Source of the DNA: Actinospica sp035552695
GTDB taxonomy: Bacteria; Actinomycetota; Actinomycetes; Streptomycetales; Catenulisporaceae
Assembly (NCBI RefSeq): GCF_035552695.1
Contig: NZ_DASZKT010000216.1
Coordinates: 5,436-69,435, forward strand
Direction: 5' to 3'
Length of the DNA stretch: 64,000 nucleotides
Part shown: positions 24,788-32,479 of the stretch, piece by piece
How the letters are laid out: every line of letters begins with the position of its first letter
Numbering within the stretch: position 1 is the first letter of the stretch
Position numbers and translations under genes: made by a program
The notes under the pieces: generated by a model
The model's database searches: none
Told to the model about the DNA's origin: nothing
The model's input: only the letters and a program-made list of their open reading frames with translations

Positions 24788-25466
24788 GCGCGCCGTCGAG
24801 GGGTGCCAGGAGTACGTCGCGGTCGATGCGTTGCGATCGCTCGTCCGTGAACTCGATGTTGCCCTCGACCTCGATGGCGTAGCGGCGCAGGGCTCGCGCG
24901 GGAGTGCTGAGTCGGCGTTGGGCTGCGGAGAGCGCGGTGGCGGCGAGGACGACGAGGATGAGGGCGAACGTGCCCGCGACGGTCCATGGCGGCGCTTGGG
25001 CGACGTAGCCGACCGCCGCCGGGAATCCGCCCCAGGCGAGGGCGAATCCGAGGTCTGTGTGGAGCACGCCGCCGAACAGCTCCAGGTTGTACCCGAGGAC
25101 GAGCACGGCGCCGACCACGATGAAGGGGATGAGTACGAGGCCGGTGTGGCGCAGAACGCTGATGCCGAGGGCGGCGGCTCCGGCGAGGCTGAGGATGGCA
25201 GCCGTCCACAGGGCTCCGTCGCTGATGCGGGTGCCGAGCGGACGACCGTTCCATTCGTCGAGTGCGTGCGCCGCGACCCCGACCGCGAGCAGGAACCCGG
25301 CGAGGCTGAGCCAGCAGACGGCCCAGTCGATGTGCGGGGCGAGGCCCGCGCCGATCGCGACGTAGGCCAGATGCCAGGCGGTGTACGGCGGGTGCAGGAT
25401 GGTCAGCCAGTCGGCGGCGCGTGAACCGCTGCGTGCGTAGAACGCCGCGGCGGGTGTCTCAGACAT
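24720..25466 (-). CDS. UbiA-superfamily-like membrane protein
   Basis: A 248-residue protein with about seven hydrophobic helices. The loop after helix 2 has AHALDEWNGRPLGTRISD where UbiA prenyltransferases carry NDxxDxxxD, so the metal site is altered or distant. A second loop, AIEVEGNIEFTDERSQRIDRD, is polar and could replace the second motif. It overlaps the methyltransferase stop by 8 nt (ATGTCTGA), so the two are co-translated. I favour a divergent prenyltransferase but it could be another membrane enzyme. Confidence 0.6.
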   Translation of the reverse strand: MSETPAAAFYARSGSRAADWLTILHPPYTAWHLAYVAIGAGLAPHIDWAVCWLSLAGFLLAVGVAAHALDEWNGRPLGTRISDGALWTAAILSLAGAAALGISVLRHTGLVLIPFIVVGAVLVLGYNLELFGGVLHTDLGFALAWGGFPAAVGYVAQAPPWTVAGTFALILVVLAATALSAAQRRLSTPARALRRYAIEVEGNIEFTDERSQRIDRDVLLAPLDGALKLLSLAVPAFAVALLLARWAG

Positions 25467-26187
25467 CCGCCTTGCGCCCCCACATCACCAGACCGCCGCC
25501 GAGGCTCATCTGCCGGGTCCGCACCTCCTCGATTCCGGCGGCGCGCCAGTAGCCGACGATGCTCTCCACGGGATTCACCCGGTAGTGGCCGCTGATCGAG
25601 GGGCCGAGGAAGTTGCCGACGCGGGCCCATTCGCGGCCGCCGGTGAGCATCCCGGCCGCCGGGAGCACCCCGCGCGTGTAGCCGTACCAGGCCGCGTGCA
25701 GGGCGGGATTGCCGGGGACGGCGAACTCGAGGCTGGCCAGCGCCCCGCCTGGCTTGAGGACCCGCGCGAGTTCGACCAGGGTCGCGGCGGGATCGTCGAC
25801 GTAGCGCAGCAGATACGTGAAGGTGACGGCGTCGAAGGTGGCGTCCGGAAACGGCATCGCCTCTGCCTTGCCCAGCAGCAGCCTGATCCGGTCGCCCCTC
25901 CCGCGCCGGGCCACGTTCTCCCGGCCGCGTCGCAGCATCTGCTCGGTCAGGTCCACGCCGGTCACCTCGACCTGCGCGCGATCGGTCCAGTGCAGCGCGA
26001 CCCCGGCGGTGCCGGTGGCCACGTCCAGCACCCGCCGCGCGTCGGGAGCGGTGCGCAGCGCGGCGTCCACCATCGCGTGCCGCCAGCGGCGGTTCTGGCC
26101 GAACGATAAGAGTTCCGCGAGTAGGTCGTAGCGCTGCGGGAGGCCGCTGAACAGGTCTTGGGCGTCTACCTCGACAGGGTTCGGCAT
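25459..26187 (-). CDS. class I methyltransferase, MenG/UbiE-like
   Basis: A 242-residue SAM-dependent methyltransferase: VLDVATGTAGVALHW is motif I, VTGVDLTEQML motif II, FDAVTFTYLLRYVDDP motif III, and LKPGGALASLEF the following strand. N-terminal FSGLPQRYDLLAELLSFGQNRRWR matches the quinone C-methyltransferases. Start MPNPVEVDAQ has TAGGAG 7 nt upstream. Co-translated with the UbiA-like gene. A role in menaquinone-like synthesis is inferred from family and neighbours only. Confidence 0.85.
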   Translation of the reverse strand: MPNPVEVDAQDLFSGLPQRYDLLAELLSFGQNRRWRHAMVDAALRTAPDARRVLDVATGTAGVALHWTDRAQVEVTGVDLTEQMLRRGRENVARRGRGDRIRLLLGKAEAMPFPDATFDAVTFTYLLRYVDDPAATLVELARVLKPGGALASLEFAVPGNPALHAAWYGYTRGVLPAAGMLTGGREWARVGNFLGPSISGHYRVNPVESIVGYWRAAGIEEVRTRQMSLGGGLVMWGRKADV

Positions 26188-26221
26188 GTGCGGACTCCTA
26201 CCCGCTGCCGGGCCGAGAATG

Positions 26222-26227
26222 TACGCT
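26222..26227 (+). promoter_or_regulatory. -10 element of leaderless ABM gene
   Basis: TACGCT (TANNNT) ends 6 nt before the ATG at 26234, and the gene has no Shine-Dalgarno. Fits a leaderless promoter. Confidence 0.5.
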
Positions 26228-26233
26228 GTCCGC

Positions 26234-26521
26234 ATGATCGTGGAGCACGCCGAATTCACCATCGCCGAGTCCGACGCGGAGAAGTTCGAGGCCGCGTACG
26301 CGCAGGCACGGGAACTGCTCGCACAGACCGAGGGGTTTCAGTGGGCGCACATGCACCGCGGGATCGAGCGGCCGGGCAGCTACCTGCTGCTCGTCGGCTG
26401 GGAGTCCCTGGAGGCGCACACGGTCAACTTCCGCGAGTCGGACCGCTTCCCGCGGTGGCGCGCGCTGATCGGCCCGTACTTCGCCGAGGCCCCGACGGTC
26501 GAGCACTACCGAGAGGTCTGA
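26234..26521 (+). CDS. antibiotic biosynthesis monooxygenase (ABM) domain protein
   Basis: A 95-residue ferredoxin-like dimeric alpha-beta barrel protein starting MIVEHAEFTIAESDAEKFE, with FQWAHMHRGIERPGSYLLLVGW as its core. ABM proteins include small oxygenases and heme-degrading or quinol enzymes; none of the specific heme or substrate residues can be assigned here. Divergent from the methyltransferase with 46 bp between starts. Confidence 0.82.
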   Translation: MIVEHAEFTIAESDAEKFEAAYAQARELLAQTEGFQWAHMHRGIERPGSYLLLVGWESLEAHTVNFRESDRFPRWRALIGPYFAEAPTVEHYREV

Positions 26522-26542
26522 GACCAGGTCACGCGAGCCCGC

Positions 26543-27223
26543 TCAGCTGCTCCACGTCCGCTCGGGCTCGGGTAGGTGCGAGTCGTCGTTGAGATAGAGC
26601 AGCGCCCACTGGCCGGCCGGATCGGCGCCGGGCAGCGGTGAGTGCAGGAGCCGCCAGCCGCTGAGCGCGGTGTGGCTGATCAGCGGGAACGTCCAGCGTG
26701 AGGCGCCGACGGGCAGCCGCATGAAGGTGTGCATCGCCGAGGCCGAGGTCTCCGCGTGCGCCACGACGAGGACCCGGCTTTCCGGGTAGCGCGCGGCTAT
26801 GTCCAGCAGGGTGCGGCCGGACCGGTTCAGGTAGCCCTGCCAGCTCTCGCCGCCGGGCGAGGGCGCGGTCTCCGGGTCGAGCGGCGGGATCGTGCCGATG
26901 AGGTTGGTCTTCGGGTCCCAGGGGTGCTGGCCGTCGACGCCGTGGTCGGCGACGCGCAGGCCGTCCACGGCCTCGACTCGAACCCGCGGGCCGAGCGCGG
27001 CGGCGATGTGCTCGGTGGTCTCGACGGCGCGGCGGGTCGGGGAATGGCAGATCGCGTCGAAGGGCCGGGTACCGGTCATCCGCTTGGCGAGCCGGGCCGC
27101 GACGAGCTCGGCCTGCGCGTGACCGCGCTCGGTCAGTCCCCGGCAGGATCCGGTGAGGTTCAACAGGAACTCGACGTTGTCCACTGCCTGACCGTGCCGG
27201 ACCAGCACGAGCTCAGTCGCCAC
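26543..27223 (-). CDS. histidine phosphatase family protein (phosphoglycerate mutase-like)
   Basis: A 226-residue protein with the catalytic LVLVRHGQAVDN near the N-terminus, the second basic site SPTRRAVETTEHIA and VVAHAETSASAMH with the second catalytic His. Branch-2 features are absent, so it resembles small-molecule or sugar-phosphate phosphatases. GTG start (VATELVLVRHG) with GGGGGAGAAGG upstream. Lies 53 bp after trmB and is probably co-transcribed. Confidence 0.87.
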   Translation of the reverse strand: MATELVLVRHGQAVDNVEFLLNLTGSCRGLTERGHAQAELVAARLAKRMTGTRPFDAICHSPTRRAVETTEHIAAALGPRVRVEAVDGLRVADHGVDGQHPWDPKTNLIGTIPPLDPETAPSPGGESWQGYLNRSGRTLLDIAARYPESRVLVVAHAETSASAMHTFMRLPVGASRWTFPLISHTALSGWRLLHSPLPGADPAGQWALLYLNDDSHLPEPERTWSS

Positions 27224-27276
27224 TGACCTTCTCCCCCTGTGTCGTTCGATATCGCGCGGTGTCGTTCGTGGAGCCG

Positions 27277-28017
27277 TCAGATCTTCGTGAAGGACAGGTC
27301 GAAGACCTCGCGGCCCTCGCGTACCGCGCGCGCCTCGAACTTGGTGACCGGGCGGTGCGTGGGCCGCGGCGCGTATCCGCAGCCGGGGTAGCGGTTGCGC
27401 AGCCAGGGTTCCGCGCTGAGCACGACGAGCATCTCCGCGGCGTACTCGGCCCAGTCGGTCGCGCAGTGCAGCAGGCCGCCGGTGCGCAGCCGGTCCGCGA
27501 TCAGAGCTATGACTTCGGAGCGGACGATGCGGCGCTTGTGGTGCCGGGCCTTGGGCCACGGGTCCGGGAAGTAGATGTGCACGGCGTCGAGCGCGTCGGA
27601 GGGGATCTGCCGGCGCAGCAGGTCGAGCGCGTCGCCGGAGGCCGCGCGCACGTTCGTCAGCCCGGCGCGCTCGGCCATCCGCAGCACGTTGCCCAGGCCG
27701 GGGGTGTGCACGTCCACGGCCAGGAAGTCGAGGTCGGGCTTCGCGGAGGCCATCGCGACGACGGCGTCGCCCATGCCGCAGCCGATCTCCAGCTGCAGCG
27801 GCGCCGTGCGGCCGAACAGCCTCGCCAGGTCCAACTCCTCGCCCTCGGCCGGAATCTCCAGGCCCCAGCGCGGCCAGAGCCGGTCAATCGCGTTGTTCTG
27901 CGCGACGGTGATCCGGCCGCGGCGCGGCTTGAAGGTGCGGATGTGTCGCGACGGCGGCGCGGAGGCGGTGGCCTCGGCCAGCGCGACGGACGGCTGGGAG
28001 TTGGCTGACGTGCTCAT
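27277..28017 (-). CDS. trmB: tRNA (guanine-N7-)-methyltransferase
   Basis: Methylates G46 in the variable loop of tRNAs using SAM. The 246 residues contain the SAM site LEIGCGMGDAVVAMA, the acidic VDVHTPG, the TrmB hallmark YFPDPWPKARHHKRRIV and the C-terminal ATDWAEYA and KFEARA segments. The first 25 residues are unstructured. The start region faces padR, with 118 bp between starts. Confidence 0.95.
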   Translation of the reverse strand: MSTSANSQPSVALAEATASAPPSRHIRTFKPRRGRITVAQNNAIDRLWPRWGLEIPAEGEELDLARLFGRTAPLQLEIGCGMGDAVVAMASAKPDLDFLAVDVHTPGLGNVLRMAERAGLTNVRAASGDALDLLRRQIPSDALDAVHIYFPDPWPKARHHKRRIVRSEVIALIADRLRTGGLLHCATDWAEYAAEMLVVLSAEPWLRNRYPGCGYAPRPTHRPVTKFEARAVREGREVFDLSFTKI

Positions 28018-28063
28018 TCGCTCCAGGGTAGCCGCCCGCGCAAGAGGGGCTTGCGTTCCGACA

Positions 28064-28083
28064 GTTAGCGATATATCGTTAAC
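28064..28083. promoter_or_regulatory. 20-bp near-perfect palindrome, probable PadR operator
   Basis: GTTAGCGATATATCGTTAAC has an 18/20 symmetric core (CGATATATCG with GTTA/TAAC arms). It stands out as AT-rich in a GC-rich intergenic region and lies 52 bp before the padR gene. Related CGATATATCG-type sites precede PadR regulators, so autoregulation is likely; binding is inferred. Confidence 0.6.
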
Positions 28084-28135
28084 ACGTCGAAGAGATGCTT
28101 CGACAGGACCAATCTAGTCTTAAGGAGATCCTCCC

Positions 28136-28873
28136 ATGAGGAAGTTCGATTCGGGCCTCGAAGGCCCGCACCCCGAACGCCGCGGCCGTCGCCGCGGTGA
28201 CGAGCGCCGTCGCGGCGAGCGCGAAGAGGGCTTCGGCCCGCGCGGCCGCCACGGACATCATGTGCACGGCGGTTTCGCCGGGCACGTCAGTACACCCTTC
28301 GGCCCTGGTCCGGGCGGTTTCGGCCCCGACTTCGGTTTCGGTCCCGGGCCCTTCGGCGGCCCGCGCGGCCGTGGTCGCGGACGCGGCCGGGCCGGTCGCG
28401 GCGACGTGCGCGCGGCGATCGTCTCGCTGCTGAGCGAGCAGCCGCGCAACGGCTACCAGATCATTCAGGAGATCAACGAGCGCACCGGCGGCCTGTGGCG
28501 GGTCAGCTCGGGCTCCGTCTACCCGGCGATCTCACAGCTGGAGGACGAGGGCCTGATCGAGCCCACCGACGGCGAGGGCCGCAAGCTGTTCGCGCTGACC
28601 GAGGCGGGCCGCGCGCACGCCGAGGAGAACGCCGAGCACCTGGCCCGGCTGTGGGAGGCCGGCGGCGAGGACTCGCGCTTCACCGAGTTCCTGCGCTACC
28701 GCGAGCTGATGGGCCAGCTGATCGCAGCGACCCGTCAGGTCAACGAGGTCGGCTCCGCCGCCCAGCGCGAGGAGGCCAAGCAGGTGCTCGTCAAGGCCCG
28801 CCAGGCGCTGTACAAGATCCTCGCCGCCGAGCCGGTCGACGAAGACCCCGCCGAGCCCGCCGACTCGGTCTGA
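28136..28873 (+). CDS. PadR family transcriptional regulator with long low-complexity N-terminus
   Basis: A 245-residue regulator. Residues 1-85 are Arg/Gly/Phe/Pro-rich (FGPGPGGFGPDFGFGPGP) and disordered; the winged helix begins at GDVRAAIVSLLSEQPRNGYQ with SGSVYPAISQLEDEGLIEP as the recognition region, and a C-terminal dimerisation coiled coil follows. AAGGAG lies 8 nt before the ATG. The stand-alone gene, the palindrome upstream and the terminator after it point to autorepression and distant targets. No transporter is adjacent. Confidence 0.9.
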   Translation: MRKFDSGLEGPHPERRGRRRGDERRRGEREEGFGPRGRHGHHVHGGFAGHVSTPFGPGPGGFGPDFGFGPGPFGGPRGRGRGRGRAGRGDVRAAIVSLLSEQPRNGYQIIQEINERTGGLWRVSSGSVYPAISQLEDEGLIEPTDGEGRKLFALTEAGRAHAEENAEHLARLWEAGGEDSRFTEFLRYRELMGQLIAATRQVNEVGSAAQREEAKQVLVKARQALYKILAAEPVDEDPAEPADSV

Positions 28874-28928
28874 TGCACACCGGGGGACGACTGCCGTCGC
28901 AGAACCCTGAACTCATCGCCACTGCGGC

Positions 28929-28952
28929 GGACCGGCGGAATCCCGTCGGTCC
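28929..28952 (+). terminator. padR terminator hairpin
   Basis: A 10-bp stem (GGACCGGCGG / CCGTCGGTCC, one G-U pair) with an AATC loop lies 56 nt past the padR stop and just before the ung promoter. No U-run. Confidence 0.55.
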
Positions 28953-28959
28953 GGCGCGG

Positions 28960-28965
28960 TAGAGT
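28960..28965 (+). promoter_or_regulatory. -10 element of leaderless ung
   Basis: TAGAGT lies 8 nt before the ung ATG and no ribosome site precedes the start; leaderless pattern. Confidence 0.45.
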
Positions 28966-28973
28966 TCCGGTCC

Positions 28974-29654
28974 ATGGCAGCGCGACCCCTCCACGAACTC
29001 GTCGACGCAGGCTGGGCGAAGGCCCTCGAACCGGTGGCCGGCGGCGTCGCCTCGATGGGCGAGTTCCTGCGCACCGAACTGACCGCTGGCCGCGGTTATC
29101 TGCCGCCGGGCCCGCAGGTGCTGCGCGCGTTCCAGCAGCCCTTCGACGGCGTCAGGGTGCTGATCGTCGGCCAGGACCCCTACCCCACTCCGGGGCACGC
29201 CGTGGGCCTGAGCTTCTCGGTCGCGCCGGAAGTGCGGCCGCTGCCGGAGAGCCTGGTCAACATCTTCCGCGAGTATTCCGCGGACCTCGGCCTGCCCGCC
29301 CCCTCCAACGGCGATCTGAGCCCCTGGGCGGAGCGCGGCGTGCTGCTGCTCAACAGGTCCCTGACCGTCACCCCGCGCCGCCCGAACTCGCACCAGGACA
29401 AGGGCTGGGAAGCGGTGACCGCGCAGGCCATCACCGCGCTCGCCGGTCGTGGCACGCCGCTGGTGGCGATCCTTTGGGGACGCAACGCGCGCAACCTGCG
29501 TCCGCTGCTCGGCCCCGGCGTTCCCTGCATCGAGTCCTCGCACCCGAGCCCGCGCTCGGCCGACTACGGGTTCTTCGGTTCGCGCCCGTTCAGCCGCGCG
29601 AACGCCGCGCTGCAGCAGCTCGGCGCCGAGCCGATCGACTGGCGGCTGCCCTAG
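28974..29654 (+). CDS. ung: uracil-DNA glycosylase, family 1
   Basis: Removes uracil from DNA as the first step of base excision repair. The 226 residues show the water-activating loop GQDPYPTPGHAVGLSFSV, the uracil-binding LLLNRSLTV and the minor-groove loop SSHPSPRSADYGFFGSRPF. The GQDPYP variant (rather than GQDPYH) and the Arg after Asn are usual in actinobacteria. Length and start (MAARPLHELVDAGW) are normal. Confidence 0.95.
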   Translation: MAARPLHELVDAGWAKALEPVAGGVASMGEFLRTELTAGRGYLPPGPQVLRAFQQPFDGVRVLIVGQDPYPTPGHAVGLSFSVAPEVRPLPESLVNIFREYSADLGLPAPSNGDLSPWAERGVLLLNRSLTVTPRRPNSHQDKGWEAVTAQAITALAGRGTPLVAILWGRNARNLRPLLGPGVPCIESSHPSPRSADYGFFGSRPFSRANAALQQLGAEPIDWRLP

Positions 29655-29702
29655 CCTCAGGCGCGGGCAGCCGCACCGGCCTCATTGCTCATGCCGTATC
29701 GC

Positions 29703-30890
29703 TTATGCCGTCAGTTCGGCGAGTGTCGTCGCGGCGCGGAGCGCGTCGGCGTGCGTGTTGTAGAGCGCGTTGAAGCCGTAGCGCAGCAGGTCCGGCTCAC
29801 GCTTGTCCCCCACGACCCCGCGCTCGGCGGCAGCCGGGACCAGCTTCGCCGCCTCCGGGTGGCGAAGGGTCACCTGGCTGCCGCGCCGCTCCGAAGCTCG
29901 CGGGGTGACGATTTCGAAGCCGAGGCCGCCGAGCAGCGCGTCGCAGCATTCGATGAAGAACCCGGTCAGGCTGAGGCTCTGCGCACGCAACGTCGCCGGC
30001 TCCACGCCGTCGAACGCGCCGATCGCCGCCTCCAGCGCGAGCATCGACAGCACGGTCGGCGTGCCGATGCGTGCCCGGCCGATGCCCTCGGCCGCCTCGT
30101 ACGTGCCGCGCATCGCGAAGGGATCGGCGTGGCCGGTCCAGCCGGTGAGCGGCTGGCGCATCGCGGTGTGGTGCCGCTGCGCCGCGTAGACGAACGCCGG
30201 GGCGCCGGGCCCACCCGACAGGTACTTGTACGTGCAGCCGACCGCGAAGTCGACGTTCCAGGCGTCGAGCTCCAGTTCCAGGGCGCCCGCCGCGTGGCAC
30301 AGGTCCCAGACGACCAGCGCTCCCGCCTCGTGCGCGGCGGCCGTGAGACCCGGAATGTCCCAGCGCTCGCCGGTCGCGAAGTCGACGGCCGGGAACGCGA
30401 CGAGGGCAACCTCGTCGTTCATGGCGTCACGCAATTCGTGCGGCGTCACGCGACGCACTTCGAGGCCGAGCATCTCGCCCACGGAATCCGCGAGGTAGGC
30501 GTCGGTCGGGAAGTGCCCGGCGTCGGTGAGCAGCAGGCGACGGCGGGGGCGCAGCCGTGCCGCGGCCGTCAGGGTGTTGAATATCTGCACCGACGTGGAG
30601 TCGCCGACGACGGTCTGTCCGGCCGCCGCGCCGAGCAGCGTGCCGATGCGGTCGCCGAGCCGCTGCGGCAGCCCCCACCACGCCGCGTCCTCGCCGAACC
30701 ACGAGCCGATCAGGCCGGTGCCCCACTGCCGGTGCACAGCGTCCCGCATGACTTCGGGCACCGCTGCGGGAAGGGCGCCGAGCGAGTTGCCGTCGAGGTA
30801 CGTCACGCCGTCCGGGAGCAGGAAACGCTCGCGGCAGTGGCGGAGCGGGTTGGCCGCGTCGAGCGCTGCTGCGCGCGCTTCGAGTGTCAT
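29703..30890 (-). CDS. kynU: kynureninase
   Basis: PLP enzyme that cleaves kynurenine to anthranilate and alanine. The 395 residues have the PLP lysine in GCTYKYLSGGPG, LDGNSLGALP near the N-terminus, VWDLCHAAGALELEL around the cofactor Asp, and RYGFNALYNTHAD near the end, where kynureninases have RFG(F)xPLY. I start at MTLEARAAAL because its ATG overlaps the kynA stop (ATGA); a GTG three codons earlier is the alternative. No kynurenine formamidase gene lies beside it. Confidence 0.93.
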   Translation of the reverse strand: MTLEARAAALDAANPLRHCRERFLLPDGVTYLDGNSLGALPAAVPEVMRDAVHRQWGTGLIGSWFGEDAAWWGLPQRLGDRIGTLLGAAAGQTVVGDSTSVQIFNTLTAAARLRPRRRLLLTDAGHFPTDAYLADSVGEMLGLEVRRVTPHELRDAMNDEVALVAFPAVDFATGERWDIPGLTAAAHEAGALVVWDLCHAAGALELELDAWNVDFAVGCTYKYLSGGPGAPAFVYAAQRHHTAMRQPLTGWTGHADPFAMRGTYEAAEGIGRARIGTPTVLSMLALEAAIGAFDGVEPATLRAQSLSLTGFFIECCDALLGGLGFEIVTPRASERRGSQVTLRHPEAAKLVPAAAERGVVGDKREPDLLRYGFNALYNTHADALRAATTLAELTA

Positions 30891-31606
30891 GCCCAGCACT
30901 CCGTCCGCACGTCCCAGAGCTCGGGCAGGTACTTCTGGTGCACGCCGCGGGCGAGCCAGTCCGCGCCCGAGGTCCCGGCCGAGCCCTGCTTCGCGCCCAT
31001 CGACCGCCAGACGGACAGCAGGTGGCGCTGCTTCCAGCGGGTGAAGCGGTCGGCCGCGTCGAACAGAGCCTCGCCGAGGTCGATCAGCTCCGGGTACTCG
31101 GCGCAGTGGGCGTAGACATCACGCCAACCCTCCGTCAGGCCACGTCGTTCCAGCAGCTTCGTCGCGGCCTCCTCGAGGCTGGGCAGCCGCGGCCGGCTCG
31201 GGTACGGCACGCCGAGCGCCTGCTCGAGGTCGCGGTAGAGCTCCGACTGGACGCCGGAAGCCGCGCCGAACGCGTCGCGGAACTCGTCGAACTCCGCCGG
31301 GGTGAGCGTGCGCAGGGCCTCCCACGAGGCGATCAGCGCGTCCTGGACGCCGTGGCCGCGACGCAGGTCGACGATCGCGCCGCGCACGTCGTTGTCGTCG
31401 AGCTTCGCGCAGGCCGCGGCCCATTCGTGGTGCAGCAGCTTGAAGTACAGCTCCATCACCTGCGTGGTGATGATGAAAGACAGCTCAGCCGCCGCCTCGG
31501 TACGCGGCCATTGCAGGTCCAGCAGTTCGTCGAGGCACGCGTACTGGGCATACTCGCTCGAGGCCGTGCGGGAGCGCCCCACCTGGTCGGTCATCATGAG
31601 CTTCAT
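30887..31606 (-). CDS. kynA: tryptophan 2,3-dioxygenase
   Basis: Heme enzyme that opens the indole ring of tryptophan to N-formylkynurenine. The 239 residues keep SSEYAQYACLDELLDLQ, FIITTQVMELYFKLLHHEW, SGVQSELYRDLEQALG and RWKQRHLLSVWRSMGAKQGSAGTSG-type heme-site sequence. It is shorter than most TDOs (about 260-290). Start ATG 31606 has no clear ribosome site; ATG codons at +4 and +5 are alternatives. Coupled to kynU by a four-base overlap; divergent from the Lrp gene. Confidence 0.93.
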   Translation of the reverse strand: MKLMMTDQVGRSRTASSEYAQYACLDELLDLQWPRTEAAAELSFIITTQVMELYFKLLHHEWAAACAKLDDNDVRGAIVDLRRGHGVQDALIASWEALRTLTPAEFDEFRDAFGAASGVQSELYRDLEQALGVPYPSRPRLPSLEEAATKLLERRGLTEGWRDVYAHCAEYPELIDLGEALFDAADRFTRWKQRHLLSVWRSMGAKQGSAGTSGADWLARGVHQKYLPELWDVRTECWA

Positions 31607-31666
31607 GGAACCGCAGCCACGGCGAAAGATGAATGGCCGTCGGAGGCTGATCGGGGCAACTCGCTT

Positions 31667-31672
31667 TATGAT
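31667..31672 (+). promoter_or_regulatory. -10 element of leaderless Lrp-type regulator
   Basis: TATGAT, a strong -10, ends 6 nt before the GTG at 31679. The intergenic region to kynA is only 72 bp, so this promoter and that of kynA overlap or abut, as expected for a divergent regulator-target pair. Confidence 0.6.
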
Positions 31673-31678
31673 CGAAAG

Positions 31679-32134
31679 GTGTCTACCCGTAATGAGTTTC
31701 CGGACGTAACCGACTGGCGGTTGATCGACGAATTGCAGCGCGACGGTCGGCTTTCCTTCAACGAACTCGGCCGCCGGGTGAGCCTGTCCGCCCCGGCCGT
31801 CGGCGAACGCGTGCGGCGGCTGGAGGAGCAGGGCGTGATCACCGGCTACCACGCGCACGTGGATCCGGCGAAGGTCGGGCGGACGGTGGCGGCGCTGGTG
31901 CGCATGTCCTGCTACGGGCCGAACTGCCTGTTGCGGCACCCGGAGGTGCTGGAGCGGGACCCGGCGATCCTCGAAGTGCATCGGCTCACCGGGGACTACT
32001 GCTGCCAACTGCGCGTCGCGGTTCGCACGATGGCCGAGTTCGAGGAACTGATCGATCGGCTGGCCGAGCACGGCACGCCCTCGTCCACGATGGTGCTCTC
32101 CTCTCCCCTGCTGTGGCGGCCCGTCGCGCGCTGA
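31679..32134 (+). CDS. Lrp/AsnC family transcriptional regulator
   Basis: A 151-residue regulator: N-terminal HTH (DWRLIDELQRDGRLSFNELG, then RVSLSAPAVGERVRRLEEQGVITGYHA) and a C-terminal RAM ligand-binding domain (TVAALVRMSCYGPNCLL to TMVLSSPLLWRPV). It is divergent from kynA-kynU and probably controls them in response to tryptophan or a kynurenine; this is the standard inference from layout. GTG start without leader. Confidence 0.9.
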   Translation: MSTRNEFPDVTDWRLIDELQRDGRLSFNELGRRVSLSAPAVGERVRRLEEQGVITGYHAHVDPAKVGRTVAALVRMSCYGPNCLLRHPEVLERDPAILEVHRLTGDYCCQLRVAVRTMAEFEELIDRLAEHGTPSSTMVLSSPLLWRPVAR

Positions 32135-32236
32135 CTCGGTTTACTTACCCACAAGGCGTAACGCACAGCGCGGCGCCGGGTCGCGCGCACCAGACTCGGG
32201 TGCACAGGGGTAGTGCAATGACTTCGGGAGGCCGAG

Positions 32237-32458
32237 ATGATGTCACGCACATCGCGGATGCTGAAGTGGATCGGAGCCGGGACGGTGCTGTTGGCGGCCG
32301 CCCCGATCGCGTGGGCCGAGGAACCGAGTCGGCCGAATCCTGTCGTGGTACCCGAAGTACATAGAAACACGCGGGTCAGCGAACCAGCGCACCCTCCGTT
32401 TCACGGTACGTGTACCTCCTGTCACCTCACCGTGCCACACTCGACCCAGGCACGGTGA
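32237..32458 (+). CDS. small secreted protein with a CxxCH motif
   Basis: A 73-residue protein with a signal peptide (KWIGAGTVLLAAAPIAWAEE, cleavage after AWA), leaving about 46 residues with a single GTCTSCHLTVPH. CxxCH is the c-type heme attachment site; it could instead bind zinc. A distal Met or His ligand is not obvious. GGGAGG lies 6 nt before the ATG, supporting a real gene. The phosphoesterase gene starts 21 bp later with its own GGAGGG, so the two are likely co-transcribed. I know no named family for it. Confidence 0.65.
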   Translation: MMSRTSRMLKWIGAGTVLLAAAPIAWAEEPSRPNPVVVPEVHRNTRVSEPAHPPFHGTCTSCHLTVPHSTQAR

Positions 32459-32479
32459 ATCTGACGGAGGGTCATAAAC

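Noticed and set aside
29100..29500. Odd UNG residues (GQDPYP and LLLNRS)
   Set aside because: These variants are usual in actinobacterial family-1 uracil-DNA glycosylases, so not a sign of lost function.
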